Source: Nocardioides terrae
GTDB lineage: Bacteria; Actinomycetota; Actinomycetes; Propionibacteriales; Nocardioidaceae
NCBI RefSeq assembly: GCF_900112345.1
Contig: NZ_FOLB01000011.1
Location: forward strand, 1 to 64,000
Direction of reading: 5' to 3'
Length of the DNA: 64,000 nt
Shown in pieces: positions 41,156 through 50,399 of the stretch. The notes beneath the pieces are model-generated. The model had not been told where the DNA came from. It saw only the letters and a program-made list of their open reading frames with translations, and searched no databases. The number at the start of each line of letters is the position of its first letter. The stretch's first letter is position 1. The translations under genes were made by a program, and so were the position numbers.

Positions 41156-41767
41156 ATGTTGGACAGATTCAAGGCGTTCTGGCAGGGCGTCATCCTCGCG
41201 CCGATCGTCAACCTCTTCATCCGGCTCGGGGTCAGCCCCGACGCGGTGACCCTCGTCGGCACCGTCGGCGTCTCCGTCGGCGCCCTGGCGTTCTTCCCGC
41301 GCGGACACCTCCTGGCCGGCGTCATCTTCATCACCTGCTTCGTCTTCAGCGACCTCGTCGACGGTGCGATGGCGCGCAAGACGGGCCGCAGCTCCTCCTT
41401 CGGCGCCTTCCTTGACTCGACGCTGGACCGGATCGGCGACGGCGCGATCTTCGGCGGCCTGGCGCTCTACTTCGCCGGCCCCGGCGACAGCCGGCTCTAC
41501 CTCTGGCTGTCGCTGATCTGCCTCGTGATGGGGTCGGTGACGTCCTACGCCCGTGCCCGTGCCGAGGGCCTCGGCTACACCGCGCAGGTGGGCATCGCCG
41601 AGCGCTCGGACCGACTCGTCGCCATCCTCGTGATGACCGGTCTGGGTGCCATCTTCGACGTCCCGGAGCTCATGTTCGTCACGCTCTGGGCGCTCGCCGC
41701 GGCGAGCACGGTCACGGTCGGCCAGCGCATCTGGACGGTGCGGCAGCAGGCCCTGGCGGCCGAGTAG
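41156..41767 (+). CDS. pgsA: CDP-alcohol phosphatidyltransferase (phosphatidylinositol-phosphate synthase type)
   Basis: A 203-residue membrane enzyme with about six helices. The active-site motif runs [20 protein letters not shown] then LDSTLDR, fitting D-x2-D-G-x2-A-R-x8-G-x3-D-x3-D. In actinobacteria the copy in this neighbourhood joins CDP-diacylglycerol with inositol phosphate at the membrane. TAGCCT lies nine bases before ATG 41156. Downstream, pdxS begins after only 34 bases: the acyltransferase and PimA mannosyltransferase genes that usually come next are absent. Confidence 0.9.
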   Translation: MLDRFKAFWQGVILAPIVNLFIRLGVSPDAVTLVGTVGVSVGALAFFPRGHLLAGVIFITCFVFSDLVDGAMARKTGRSSSFGAFLDSTLDRIGDGAIFGGLALYFAGPGDSRLYLWLSLICLVMGSVTSYARARAEGLGYTAQVGIAERSDRLVAILVMTGLGAIFDVPELMFVTLWALAAASTVTVGQRIWTVRQQALAAE

Positions 41768-41801
41768 GGACCTGGCGGCAAAGGGAACTAGCATCCGCCC
41801 T

Positions 41802-42710
41802 ATGGAGCTTCAGGACACCGCAGCAGCCCCCTCGACCGGCACCACCCGCGTGAAGCGCGGCATGGCCGAGATGCTCAAGGGCGGCGTGATCATGGACGTC
41901 GTCACGGCCGACCAGGCCAAGATCGCCGAGGACGCGGGCGCCGTGGCCGTGATGGCGCTGGAGCGCGTGCCCGCCGACATCCGCGCCCAGGGCGGCGTCT
42001 CCCGGATGAGCGATCCGGACATGATCGACGGGATCATCGAGGCGGTCTCGATCCCGGTCATGGCGAAGGCCCGGATCGGCCACTTCGCCGAGGCGCAGGT
42101 CCTGCAGGCGCTGGGCGTCGACTACATCGACGAGTCCGAGGTGCTGACCCCGGCCGACTACGCCAACCACATCGACAAGTGGGCGTTCACCGTCCCCTTC
42201 GTCTGCGGTGCCACGAACCTCGGTGAGGCCCTGCGCCGCATCACCGAGGGCGCGGCGATGATCCGCTCCAAGGGCGAGGCCGGCACGGGCGACGTGTCCA
42301 ACGCGGTGACCCACATGCGCACGATCCGTCGCGAGATCCGCCGGCTCGGCTCCCTGTCGGAGGACGAGCTGTACGTCGCCGCGAAGGAGCTGCAGGCGCC
42401 GTACGAGCTGGTCCGCGAGGTGGCCGCCAACGGCAAGCTGCCCGTCGTGCTCTTCACCGCCGGCGGCATCGCCACCCCCGCCGACGCCGCGATGATGATG
42501 CAGCTCGGTGCCGAGGGCGTCTTCGTCGGCTCCGGCATCTTCAAGTCCGGCAACCCGGCCCAGCGCGCTGAGGCGATCGTCAAGGCGACCACGTTCTTCG
42601 ACGACCCCGACGTCGTGGCGAAGGTGTCGCGCGGCCTCGGCGAGGCGATGGTCGGCATCAACGTCGACGAGATCCCCCAGCCGCACCGGCTCGCCGAGCG
42701 CGGTTGGTGA
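41802..42710 (+). CDS. pdxS: Pyridoxal 5'-phosphate synthase subunit PdxS
   Basis: A 302-residue barrel enzyme that builds vitamin B6 from ribose 5-phosphate, glyceraldehyde 3-phosphate and ammonia. Marks include [19 protein letters not shown], the lysine segment [26 protein letters not shown] and [20 protein letters not shown]. It works as a dodecamer with PdxT, encoded 10 bases downstream. TAGCAT ends seven bases before ATG 41802, so the message may be leaderless. Confidence 0.97.
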   Translation: MELQDTAAAPSTGTTRVKRGMAEMLKGGVIMDVVTADQAKIAEDAGAVAVMALERVPADIRAQGGVSRMSDPDMIDGIIEAVSIPVMAKARIGHFAEAQVLQALGVDYIDESEVLTPADYANHIDKWAFTVPFVCGATNLGEALRRITEGAAMIRSKGEAGTGDVSNAVTHMRTIRREIRRLGSLSEDELYVAAKELQAPYELVREVAANGKLPVVLFTAGGIATPADAAMMMQLGAEGVFVGSGIFKSGNPAQRAEAIVKATTFFDDPDVVAKVSRGLGEAMVGINVDEIPQPHRLAERGW

Positions 42711-42720
42711 GACGACCCGC

Positions 42721-43290
42721 GTGCGGATCGGAGTCCTCGCCCTCCAAGGCGACGTGCGCGAGCACCTGGCCGCGTTGACCGCTCTCGGCGCGGAGGCGGT
42801 CGCCGTACGCCGGCCGGAGGAGCTCGACGCTGTCGACGGCCTCGTGCTGCCCGGCGGTGAGTCGACGACGATGGTCAAGCTCGCGCGGCTCTTCGACCTG
42901 CTCGAGCCGCTGCGGGCGCGGGTCAAGGACGGCATGCCGGCCTTCGGGACCTGCGCGGGGATGATCCTGCTCGCCGAGCGCGTCGTCGACGGCGCCGTGG
43001 GGCAGGAGACGATCGGCGGCCTGGACATCACCGTGCGGCGCAACGCGTTCGGCCGCCAGGTCGACTCCTTCGAGGAGGACCTCGCCGTGGACGGCCTCGA
43101 CGACACCGTGCACGCCGTCTTCATCCGCGCGCCGTGGGTGGAGGAGACCGGCCGGGGCGTCGACGTGCTCGCAAGCGCGGCGGGCCACCCGGTCGCCGTA
43201 CGCCAGGGCCACCTGCTCGCGACGAGCTTCCATCCCGAGGTCGGCGGGGACGGCCGACTGCACCGACTGTTCCTGGACCTGATCGGCTGA
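42721..43290 (+). CDS. pdxT: Pyridoxal 5'-phosphate synthase glutaminase subunit PdxT
   Basis: A 189-residue class I-type glutaminase that releases ammonia from glutamine for Pdx[14 protein letters not shown], the loop LPGGESTTM, the nucleophile Cys in [12 protein letters not shown] and the His-Glu pair in [10 protein letters not shown] complete the expected site. GTG 42721 opens the reading at [10 protein letters not shown]. It follows pdxS by 10 bases as one operon. Confidence 0.96.
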   Translation: MRIGVLALQGDVREHLAALTALGAEAVAVRRPEELDAVDGLVLPGGESTTMVKLARLFDLLEPLRARVKDGMPAFGTCAGMILLAERVVDGAVGQETIGGLDITVRRNAFGRQVDSFEEDLAVDGLDDTVHAVFIRAPWVEETGRGVDVLASAAGHPVAVRQGHLLATSFHPEVGGDGRLHRLFLDLIG

Positions 43291-43340
43291 GCCGACGACG
43301 CTAGGATCGACGAGTTCGACCGACGTAGAAGAGGGTATGC

Positions 43341-44120
43341 ATGTCTGGCCACTCCAAATGGGCGACCACCAAGCACAAGAAGGCTGCGATCGACGCCAAG
43401 CGCGGCAAGCTGTTCGCCAAGCTGATCAAGGGCATCGAGATCGCGGCGAAGATGGGTGGGCCTGACCCTGCTGGCAACCCGACGCTCTACGACGCCATCC
43501 AGAAGGCGAAGAAGCAGTCGGTCCCCAACGACAACATCGACCGCGCGGTCAAGCGCGGCGGTGGTCTCGACGGCGGCGGCGTCGCCTACGACACGATCAT
43601 GTACGAGGTCTACGGGCCGCAGGGCGTCGCGCTCCTCGTGGAGTGCCTCACCGACAACAAGAACCGCGCCGCCATGGAGGTCCGCACCGCCGTGACCCGC
43701 AACGGCGGCACGATGGCCGACCCGGGCTCGGTCTCGCGGCTGTTCAACCGCAAGGGCGTCGTCGTGGTGCCGAAGTCCCAGGAACGGCCCGACGGCAGCA
43801 CCGAGGTCGACGAGGACGCCGTCCTCGAGGCCACCCTCGACGCCGGCGCCGAGGACGTCACCGACCTGGGCGACTCCTTCCAGGTCCAGTCCGAGCCGAC
43901 CGACGTCGTCGCGGTCCGCACCGCGCTCCAGGACGCCGGCATCGACTACGACTCCGCCGAGGTCGAGTTCGTCGCCTCGATGGACATCCCGGTCGCCGAC
44001 GCCACGGCCGCGGCCAAGGTGATGAAGCTCGTCGACGCGATCGACGACCTCGACGACGTGCAGAACGTCTTCAGCAACGCCGACATCTCCGACGACGTGC
44101 TCGAGGAGATCGACGCCTGA
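43341..44120 (+). CDS. yebC: YebC/PmpR-family protein (TACO1-like)
   Basis: A 259-residue protein starting [20 protein letters not shown], the invariant opening of the YebC family, followed by [13 protein letters not shown] and [17 protein letters not shown]. Members were described as DNA-binding regulators and more recently as helpers of translation through proline-rich stretches. TAGGAT (43302-43307) and a leader of about 30 bases precede ATG 43341. It lies between pdxT and ruvC, its usual actinobacterial place. Confidence 0.95.
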   Translation: MSGHSKWATTKHKKAAIDAKRGKLFAKLIKGIEIAAKMGGPDPAGNPTLYDAIQKAKKQSVPNDNIDRAVKRGGGLDGGGVAYDTIMYEVYGPQGVALLVECLTDNKNRAAMEVRTAVTRNGGTMADPGSVSRLFNRKGVVVVPKSQERPDGSTEVDEDAVLEATLDAGAEDVTDLGDSFQVQSEPTDVVAVRTALQDAGIDYDSAEVEFVASMDIPVADATAAAKVMKLVDAIDDLDDVQNVFSNADISDDVLEEIDA

Positions 44121-44187
44121 GCCGGTCCGCGTCCTCGATGAACCGGCAGAGGCGTGTCGCTCCGGCCCGATCCGGGGAACCGCGGGG

Positions 44188-44208
44188 TAGCCTGCGAACA
44201 TGTGTTCG
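44188..44208 (+). promoter_or_regulatory. LexA (SOS) box over the ruvCAB promoter
   Basis: CGAACATGTGTTCG (44195-44208) is a perfect CGAAC-N4-GTTCG site, the Gram-positive/actinobacterial LexA box. It directly follows a TAGCCT -10 box (44188-44193), so bound LexA would cover the transcription start. This places the Holliday-junction genes under SOS control. Confidence 0.85.
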
Positions 44209-44226
44209 ACGCAGGAGCCGGCCTGA
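44200..44226 (+). CDS. Eight-residue leaderless upstream ORF before ruvC
   Basis: ATG 44200 lies six bases after TAGCCT, the leaderless spacing. The frame reads MCSTQEPA and its TGA overlaps the ruvC ATG (TGATG). It contains the ruvC ribosome site (CAGGAG). If translated it would deliver ribosomes to ruvC by stop-start coupling. Confidence 0.4.
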   Translation: MCSTQEPA

Positions 44227-44759
44227 TGCGCGTCCTCGGGATCGATCCCGGCCTGACCCGCTGCGGCATGGGCGTGGTCGAGGGTGAGGTCGGCCGGCCG
44301 CTGACCCTCAAGGACGTCGGCGTCATCCGTACGACGAGCACGCTGGCCGTCCCTGACCGGTTGGTGACGATCGAGAAGGGCATCGACGCCTGGATCGATG
44401 AGCACCGTCCGGACGCGGTCGCCGTCGAGCGGATCTTCGCGCGCTCCGATGTCAGCACGATCATGGGGACCGCGCAGGCCAGCGGACTGGCGATGGTCTG
44501 TGCCGCCCGGCGCGGCATCCCCGTCGCGCTGCACACCCCGTCGGAGGTGAAGGCGGCGGTGTCGGGCAACGGCCGTGCCGACAAGGCGCAGGTCGGGGCG
44601 ATGGTCACCCGGATCCTGCGGCTCGACGCGATGCCGAAGCCCGCCGACGCCGCCGACGCACTGGCGCTGGCCATCACGCACATCTGGCGGGGCGGTGCCC
44701 AGGCCAGGATCGAGGCAGCACAAGCCGCCGCGCTGGCCGCGGCCGGGAGGAACCGATGA
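44226..44759 (+). CDS. ruvC: Holliday junction endonuclease RuvC
   Basis: A 177-residue resolvase that cuts Holliday junctions symmetrically. Catalytic acids are placed in RVLGIDPGLTRCGMGVVEG, VAVERIFARSD and the C-terminal KPADAADALALAITH. ATG 44226 has CAGGAG nine bases upstream and overlaps the stop of a short upstream ORF. First gene of ruvCAB under a LexA box. Confidence 0.97.
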   Translation: MRVLGIDPGLTRCGMGVVEGEVGRPLTLKDVGVIRTTSTLAVPDRLVTIEKGIDAWIDEHRPDAVAVERIFARSDVSTIMGTAQASGLAMVCAARRGIPVALHTPSEVKAAVSGNGRADKAQVGAMVTRILRLDAMPKPADAADALALAITHIWRGGAQARIEAAQAAALAAAGRNR

Positions 44760-45352
44760 TCGCCCACGTCCGCGGCACGGTCGCCGCGCTGACCCTGTCG
44801 AGCGCCGTCGTCGAGGTCGGCGGGGTCGGCCTCGAGCTGTTCTGCACCCCCTCGACCCTCGCGGCGCTGCGCACGGGCATGGAGGCGACGCTCCCCACTG
44901 CGCTGATCGTCCGCGAGGACTCGCTCACCCTGTTCGGGTTCGCGAGCGAGGAGGAGAAGTCGATCTTCGAGATCGTGCAGACGGTGCAGGGCGTGGGGCC
45001 CAAGCTGGCCCAGGCCATCGTCGCGGTCCTCGAGCCCGACACGCTGCGGGCGGCCGTCGCCAACGACGACGCCAAGACGCTCACCAGGGTGCCCGGCGTC
45101 GGGCTCAAGGGCGCCCAGCGGATGATCCTCGAGCTGAAGGACCGCCTCGGCGCGCCCGTCGGCACGGCCCGCGCCACCGGCGCACCGGTCATGTCGGCCT
45201 CGTGGCGCGACCAGGTCCAGGAGGCGCTGCAGGGTCTGGGCTACAACGCCAAGGACGCCGAGCGTGCCGTGGCCGGCGTACCCGACCCCGACGGGACCCC
45301 GAACGTCAGCGCGTTGCTGCGTGCCGCGCTCCAGGGTCTGAGCAAGGCTTAA
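44756..45352 (+). CDS. ruvA: Holliday junction helicase subunit RuvA
   Basis: A 198-residue junction-binding protein that loads the RuvB motor. Its three domains are seen as an N-terminal OB fold (MIAHVRGTVAALTLSSAVVE), helix-hairpin-helix motifs (VQGVGPKLAQAIV and VPGVGLKGAQRMILELKDR) and a C-terminal RuvB-binding segment (VQEALQGLGYNAKDAERAV). ATG 44756 overlaps the ruvC stop by four bases. Confidence 0.97.
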   Translation: MIAHVRGTVAALTLSSAVVEVGGVGLELFCTPSTLAALRTGMEATLPTALIVREDSLTLFGFASEEEKSIFEIVQTVQGVGPKLAQAIVAVLEPDTLRAAVANDDAKTLTRVPGVGLKGAQRMILELKDRLGAPVGTARATGAPVMSASWRDQVQEALQGLGYNAKDAERAVAGVPDPDGTPNVSALLRAALQGLSKA

Positions 45353-45355
45353 GGC

Positions 45356-46447
45356 ATGGCGTTCCACGAGGAGGAGCTGGCCGAGCAGGAGTCGGCCTAC
45401 CTGCAGCGGCTCACCGCCGCCGAGACCCTGGCGGGCGCGGGGGAGGACGAGCGCGCCGTCGAGGCGGCGCTGCGACCGCGCACGCTCGACGAGGTGGTCG
45501 GCCAGACCCGGGTGCGCGAGCAGCTCGGCCTCGTCCTGGAGGCGGCCCGGCAGCGGGGGAGGACCCCCGACCACGTGCTGCTCAGCGGGCCCCCGGGCCT
45601 GGGCAAGACCACGCTGGCGATGATCATCGCCGCGGAGATGGGCGCGCCCCTGCGGCTCACCTCCGGCCCGGCCATCACCCATGCCGGCGACCTGGCCAGC
45701 ATCCTCTCGGGGATGAACGAGGGCGACGTCCTCTTCGTCGACGAGATCCACCGGATGTCGCGGCCGGCCGAGGAGATGCTCTACATGGCGATGGAGGACT
45801 TCCGGGTCGACGTCGTGATCGGCAAGGGCCCGGGCGCGACGGCGATCCCGCTCGAGATCCCACCGTTCACGCTGGTCGGCGCGACCACGCGCGCCGGCCT
45901 GCTGCCCGGCCCGCTGCGCGACCGGTTCGGCTTCACCGGTCACCTGGAGTTCTACGAGGCCGACGAGCTCGACCTGATCGTGCACCGCTCGGCCGGCCTG
46001 CTGGGCGTCGAGCTGACCGACGACGGCTCGGCCGAGATCGCCCTGCGCTCCCGCGGCACGCCGCGCATCGCCAACCGGCTGCTGCGACGGGTGCGCGACT
46101 TCGCCCAGGTGCGCGCCGACGGCGTGGTCACGATCGACGTCGCGCGCCGGGCGCTCGAGCTCTACGAGGTCGACGAGCTCGGGCTCGACCGGCTCGACCG
46201 CTCCGTCATCGGCGCGCTCTGCCGCCGCTTCGGCGGCGGCCCGGTCGGCCTCTCCACGCTCGCGGTCGCCGTCGGCGAGGAGCGGGAGACGGTCGAGGAG
46301 GTCGCCGAGCCGTTCCTGGTCCGCAACGGCTTCCTGGCGCGTACGCCGCGCGGGCGGGTCGCCACCCCGGCGGCCTGGGCCCACCTGGGACTCGCCGCGC
46401 CACCGGTCGCGCCGGGCCAGGAGAGCCTCTTCGACGGCGACGCGTAA
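45356..46447 (+). CDS. ruvB: Holliday junction branch-migration ATPase RuvB
   Basis: A 363-residue AAA+ motor. [20 protein letters not shown] opens the domain, Walker A is [13 protein letters not shown], Walker B is [10 protein letters not shown], sensor 1 is [20 protein letters not shown] and the C-terminal winged helix ends near [16 protein letters not shown]. The N-terminus is about 40 residues longer than in E. coli, normal for actinobacteria. It begins three bases after the ruvA stop. Confidence 0.97.
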   Translation: MAFHEEELAEQESAYLQRLTAAETLAGAGEDERAVEAALRPRTLDEVVGQTRVREQLGLVLEAARQRGRTPDHVLLSGPPGLGKTTLAMIIAAEMGAPLRLTSGPAITHAGDLASILSGMNEGDVLFVDEIHRMSRPAEEMLYMAMEDFRVDVVIGKGPGATAIPLEIPPFTLVGATTRAGLLPGPLRDRFGFTGHLEFYEADELDLIVHRSAGLLGVELTDDGSAEIALRSRGTPRIANRLLRRVRDFAQVRADGVVTIDVARRALELYEVDELGLDRLDRSVIGALCRRFGGGPVGLSTLAVAVGEERETVEEVAEPFLVRNGFLARTPRGRVATPAAWAHLGLAAPPVAPGQESLFDGDA

Positions 46448-46500
46448 CGATCTGTGCCGATTCGTGGCGTGGACCACGCCCGTGGCTAGACTTGCGCGTC

Positions 46501-46519
46501 GGCCGACCCCGCGTCGGCC
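46501..46519 (+). terminator. 7-bp hairpin between ruvB and yajC
   Basis: GGCCGAC-cccgc-GTCGGCC, 31 bases before the yajC start and about 55 after the ruvB stop. A TAGACT -10-like box (46485-46490) lies just before it, so it may be part of the yajC leader instead of a terminator. Confidence 0.35.
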
Positions 46520-46549
46520 CATCCTGTCCTCAGCTGGAGAGAATCACCT

Positions 46550-46852
46550 GTGTCCTCACTCGGCGCCGTCCTGCCGTTCGTTCTCATCCTGGCCGTCTTC
46601 TGGCTGCTGATCCTGCGACCTCAGCAGCGCCGGCAGCGGGAACTCCGGGCCCTGCAGTCGTCGTTGAGTGCTGGGAGCGAGGTGATGCTCACCTCGGGCA
46701 TCTACGGGACCGTCAGCGCCACGGCGGATGACCACGTCCTGGTCGAGATCGCTCCGGGCGTGACGATCAAGATCGCCCGGGGTGCAGTCGCCCAGGTCAT
46801 GACGAACATCGAGCCGGCGGCCGACGAGCCCGTCGACTCCGAGGAGAACTGA
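46550..46852 (+). CDS. yajC: Preprotein translocase accessory subunit YajC
   Basis: A 100-residue single-pass membrane protein that associates with SecDF. The membrane helix is LPFVLILAVFWLLILRPQQ, followed by the family's RRQRELRALQSSLSAGSEVM and MLTSGIYGTVSATADDHVLV. The start is GTG 46550 with GGAGAGAA upstream. It precedes secD by five bases in the usual order. Confidence 0.93.
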   Translation: MSSLGAVLPFVLILAVFWLLILRPQQRRQRELRALQSSLSAGSEVMLTSGIYGTVSATADDHVLVEIAPGVTIKIARGAVAQVMTNIEPAADEPVDSEEN

Positions 46853-46857
46853 GAACC

Positions 46858-48525
46858 ATGGCACGCAAGACGCGCAAGCCGGGGCGCACCCTCGGGGTGT
46901 TCTTCCTGGCCTTGGCGATCGCCTACGGCCTGGTGGCCGTGGGCGCGAGCTGGAAGCCCGAGCTCGGCCTGGACCTCCAGGGCGGCACCCGGATCACCCT
47001 CGTGGCCGAGGGCAGCCCGTCGCGGGACGCCCTCAACGAGGCGAAGAGCATCATCGACCAGCGCGTCAACGGCTCCGGTGTCACCGAGGCCGAGGTCACC
47101 ACGCAGGGCAACAACCTGATCGTCGTCGAGATCCCGGGCAAGAACCGCGCGGACCTGGTCGAGACCGTGCAGCGCACCGCGCAGCTGCGGTTCCGCCTCG
47201 TCGCCTGCACCGAGTCCGCCGCCTGTGGCGCCGCCGCGGCCAGCACGACCACGCCGACCGCGCCGACCGCACCGGGTGTCGCCCCGCGCGCACCCGTCGG
47301 CTTCGGCAAGGCCGACACCACGCCGTCGCCCACCGCCACGCCGACCGGCGCCGGCACGCCGACCGACACCGCAACGGACGGCACCACGCCGAGCACGTCG
47401 CCGACCGCCACCGGCACGGCGAAGCCGGACACGAAGAGCTCGTCGTTCGACGCCGCCGTGGACTTCATGAACAACCCGCCGGCCGACTGGGCGCAGAAGT
47501 TCAACGACTACACCTGCCCCACCAACGCTGCGCCGATCGATGACGACCCCGCGCAGCCACTGGTCAGCTGCAGCCCCGAGGGCGAGAAGTACCTCATGTC
47601 GCCGGCCATCATCGAAGGCCGCGACATCACCGACGCGAGCTACGGCATCCCGCAGAACGACGTGCAGTACGCCGTCATGCTCGACTTCAACGGGCACGGC
47701 CGCAGCATCTTCGCCGACGCCACCGGCACCATCGCCGGGACCGGCCAGCTCTTCGCGATCGTCATGGACGGCCAGGTCATCTCCGCGGCGACGGCGTCGA
47801 GCCGGATCGCCACCGGCGCCCAGATCACCGGCAACTTCACCCAGGAGCAGGCCAAGAGCCTCTCGACGAGCCTCAAGTTCGGCTCGCTGCCGGTGAAGTT
47901 CAAGAAGGACACCTCGAGCGAGGTCGTCGGCCCGACCCTGGCCGGTGACCAGCTCAGCGCCGGTCTGTGGGCAGGCGCGTTCGGCCTCATCCTCGTGATG
48001 ATCTACTGCCTGCTCTACTACCGAGGCCTCGGCATCGTCGTGCTCTCGTCGCTGAGCTTCGCGGCGGCGTGGACCTATGCGCTGGTGCTACTGCTGAGCA
48101 AGACGGCGGGCTTCACGCTCACGCTGCCCGGCATCGCGGGCCTGATCATCGCGGTCGGCATCACGGCCGACTCCTTCATCATCTTCTTCGAGCGCATCCG
48201 TGACGAGATGCGTGAGGGCAAGTCGATGCGGGTGGCCGTCGAGACCGGCTGGGTGCGCGCGAAGCGCACCCGGATCGCGGCGAGCTTCGTCTCGCTGCTC
48301 TCGGCCGCGATCCTCTACATCTTCGCCACCGGCGTCGTGAAGGGCTTCGGCTTCGCGCTCGGCCTCTCCACGCTCATCGACCTCGCGGTCCTCTTCTGGT
48401 TCACCAAGCCGCTCGTGTCCTGGTTCGCGCGCTTCCGCTTCTTCAACGGCGGCGGCAAGCTCTCCGGGCTCAGCCCCGAAACGCTCGGCACGGACATGCC
48501 CGTCGCCGTGGGAGGTAAGGCCTGA
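46858..48525 (+). CDS. secD: Protein translocase subunit SecD
   Basis: A 555-residue membrane protein that helps pull exported proteins across using the proton gradient. One N-terminal helix is followed by WKPELGLDLQGGTRITLVAE, a large outside domain, then five C-terminal helices starting at GLWAGAFGLILVMIYCLLYY. The outside domain contains a Pro/Thr/Ala-rich, low-complexity insert of about 70 residues (around residues 125-195), probably disordered, as in many actinobacterial SecD proteins. AGAACC precedes ATG 46858; no strong ribosome site. Its stop overlaps the secF ATG by one base. Confidence 0.96.
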   Translation: MARKTRKPGRTLGVFFLALAIAYGLVAVGASWKPELGLDLQGGTRITLVAEGSPSRDALNEAKSIIDQRVNGSGVTEAEVTTQGNNLIVVEIPGKNRADLVETVQRTAQLRFRLVACTESAACGAAAASTTTPTAPTAPGVAPRAPVGFGKADTTPSPTATPTGAGTPTDTATDGTTPSTSPTATGTAKPDTKSSSFDAAVDFMNNPPADWAQKFNDYTCPTNAAPIDDDPAQPLVSCSPEGEKYLMSPAIIEGRDITDASYGIPQNDVQYAVMLDFNGHGRSIFADATGTIAGTGQLFAIVMDGQVISAATASSRIATGAQITGNFTQEQAKSLSTSLKFGSLPVKFKKDTSSEVVGPTLAGDQLSAGLWAGAFGLILVMIYCLLYYRGLGIVVLSSLSFAAAWTYALVLLLSKTAGFTLTLPGIAGLIIAVGITADSFIIFFERIRDEMREGKSMRVAVETGWVRAKRTRIAASFVSLLSAAILYIFATGVVKGFGFALGLSTLIDLAVLFWFTKPLVSWFARFRFFNGGGKLSGLSPETLGTDMPVAVGGKA

Positions 48526-49793
48526 TGGGCAAGTTCTCCAGGCTCGGCAACGAGCTCTACAACGGCCGCCGGTCGATCGACTTCGTCCACAAGCGCCCGC
48601 TCTGGTACTCCATCTCCGGTGGCATCGTCCTCGCGGCGCTCCTCGTCGTGATCTTCAACGGCTTCAACTTCGGCGTGGAGTTCACCGGCGGCACCGAGGT
48701 CCGTGTCAGCGGCCTCACGTCCTCGCAGGCCACCCAGTCGACCGCCGACGACCTGCGCCAGGCGATCGTCGACGCCGGGATCCCCGGCGCCGAGGAGCCC
48801 ACCGTGAACACCTCGGGCGACAGCGGCATGTCGATCCAGACCGAGGACCTGACGCAGGCCAACGACCAGCGCCTCGTCGACGTCATCACGTCCGTCGTGG
48901 ACGTCGCCGACCCGGCCAAGCAGATCTCGCCCTCCGACATCGGCGCCAGCTGGGGCCGGCAGGTCGCCCAGCGCGCCATCGTCGGCGTCTGCGTCTTCCT
49001 CGTCCTCGTGATGTTCTTCATCGGGCTCTACTTCCGCGAGTGGAAGATGTCGGTGGCGGCGTTCGCCGCGCTCTTCCACGACATCGTGATCACGATGGGT
49101 GTCTACTCGCTCTCCGGCTTCTCGGTCACGCCGTCCGCGGTGACCGGTCTGCTGGCGATCCTCGGCTTCTCGCTCTACGACACCGTGGTGGTCTTCGACA
49201 AGGTCCGGGAGAACACCCACAACCTGCGCGAGTCGCGGACGACGTACGCCGCCGCGGCGAACCTGGCCGTCAACCAGACGCTCGCCCGGTCGATCAACAC
49301 CGGCATCGTGGCGCTGATCCCGATCGGCGCGATCCTCTACGTCAGCGCCGTCCAGCTGGGTGCCAGCTCGCTGAAGGACCTCGCGCTGTCGCAGTTCGTC
49401 GGCATGGCGGCGGGTGTCTTCTCGTCGGTGTGGGTGGCCCCGCGCATCCTGGTCCACCTCAAGTCCAACGAGTCCGACGTCAAGATGGCCGAGAAGCGGG
49501 AGAAGGCGAGGGCCCGCGCCGAGGCCGACCGCTACGCGTCGGTGCCGACGTTCCGCGAGGACATGCCCGTCGTGGAGACCCCGCGCGAGCTGGACCTCGA
49601 CGACCTCGACGACGACCAGGTCGAGCTCGAGGTCGAGCACGCCGAGCGCCGGCGGGCGAGCGACACCACCGCCACCCGGCTCGGCCAGGGGCGCGTCGCT
49701 CCGCCGGCCCGCGGGCCGGTCCGCGAGAGCGGCGCCTCGGGTCGTCAGCAGCCCACCCGGCAGCCGCGTTCCCAGCGGGGCAAGAAGCCGTGA
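48525..49793 (+). CDS. secF: Protein translocase subunit SecF
   Basis: A 422-residue partner of SecD with six membrane helices. GFNFGVEFTGGTEVRVSGLT is the first outside segment. GFSLYDTVVVFDKVRENTHN and SINTGIVALIPIGAILYVSA are conserved core segments. The last 110 residues form a charged, Arg-rich cytoplasmic tail longer than in proteobacteria, ending in a basic Gln/Arg/Pro stretch. The ATG overlaps the secD stop (TGATG) and the stop overlaps apt, so secD, secF and apt are translated as a coupled set. Confidence 0.96.
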   Translation: MGKFSRLGNELYNGRRSIDFVHKRPLWYSISGGIVLAALLVVIFNGFNFGVEFTGGTEVRVSGLTSSQATQSTADDLRQAIVDAGIPGAEEPTVNTSGDSGMSIQTEDLTQANDQRLVDVITSVVDVADPAKQISPSDIGASWGRQVAQRAIVGVCVFLVLVMFFIGLYFREWKMSVAAFAALFHDIVITMGVYSLSGFSVTPSAVTGLLAILGFSLYDTVVVFDKVRENTHNLRESRTTYAAAANLAVNQTLARSINTGIVALIPIGAILYVSAVQLGASSLKDLALSQFVGMAAGVFSSVWVAPRILVHLKSNESDVKMAEKREKARARAEADRYASVPTFREDMPVVETPRELDLDDLDDDQVELEVEHAERRRASDTTATRLGQGRVAPPARGPVRESGASGRQQPTRQPRSQRGKKP

Positions 49794-50344
49794 CCGACGT
49801 CGAGGGACGTCCCCTGCTCACCGCTCTCGAGTCGCTGATCTGGGACGTCCCCGACTACCCCTCCCCGGGGATCCTCTTCAAGGACATCACGCCGCTGCTC
49901 GCCGACCACGACACGTTCACCGCGACGGTGCAGGCGCTGGCCGACGCCGGCCGGGACGGGTCGGGCGCGACGGTGGTCGACAAGGTCCTCGGCATGGAGG
50001 CGCGCGGCTTCATCCTGGCGGCACCGGTCGCCCTGGCGCTCGGTGCCGGGTTCGTGCCGGTCCGCAAGGCCGGCAAGCTGCCCCGCGAGACGCACGCAGT
50101 GTCCTATGCGCTGGAGTACGGCGAGGCGACCCTCGAGATCCACACCGATGCGGTGGCGCCGGGGGAGCGGGTCCTGCTCGTCGACGACGTGCTCGCGACC
50201 GGCGGCACGATCGACGCCACCCGTCAGCTCGTCGAGGCGTGCGGCGGCACCGTCGCAGGCGTCGCCGTACTCATGGAGCTCTCGGCGCTGCCGGGCCGGG
50301 CCGCCGTCGGCGCCCTGCCGCTCACCGCGCTGATGACGGTCTGA
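49790..50344 (+). CDS. apt: Adenine phosphoribosyltransferase
   Basis: A 184-residue purine salvage enzyme that makes AMP from adenine and PRPP. VPDYPSPGILFKDITPLLAD is the family opening, GMEARGFILAAPVALALGAG the hood region and VLLVDDVLATGGTIDATRQL the PRPP-binding loop. GTG 49790 overlaps the secF stop by four bases. Its place between secF and rel is conserved in actinobacteria. Confidence 0.95.
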   Translation: MTDVEGRPLLTALESLIWDVPDYPSPGILFKDITPLLADHDTFTATVQALADAGRDGSGATVVDKVLGMEARGFILAAPVALALGAGFVPVRKAGKLPRETHAVSYALEYGEATLEIHTDAVAPGERVLLVDDVLATGGTIDATRQLVEACGGTVAGVAVLMELSALPGRAAVGALPLTALMTV

Positions 50345-50366
50345 GGCGCACGCAGCCGGCACCGAC

Positions 50367-50388
50367 GGCCGGCCACTGGCCGGCCACT
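50367..50388. repeat. Tandem palindromic repeat GGCCGGCCACT between apt and rel
   Basis: Two exact copies (50367-50377, 50378-50388) run into the rel -10 box. GGCCGGCC-act-GGCCGGCC is also a perfect inverted repeat, so the spot can be an apt terminator or an operator over the rel promoter. Confidence 0.6.
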
Positions 50389-50393
50389 AGACT
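50388..50393 (+). promoter_or_regulatory. -10 element of a leaderless promoter for rel
   Basis: TAGACT ends six bases before ATG 50400, fitting transcription start at the A of the ATG. No ribosome site is present. Confidence 0.5.
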
Positions 50394-50399
50394 GTGCCA

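Noticed and set aside
41768-41801. Riboswitch or PdxR-type control before pdxS
   Set aside because: Only 34 bases are available, enough for a -10 box but no structured leader.
41712-44723. Antisense frame of about 1000 codons across pdxS, pdxT and yebC
   Set aside because: Covers three well-known genes and shows only antisense composition.
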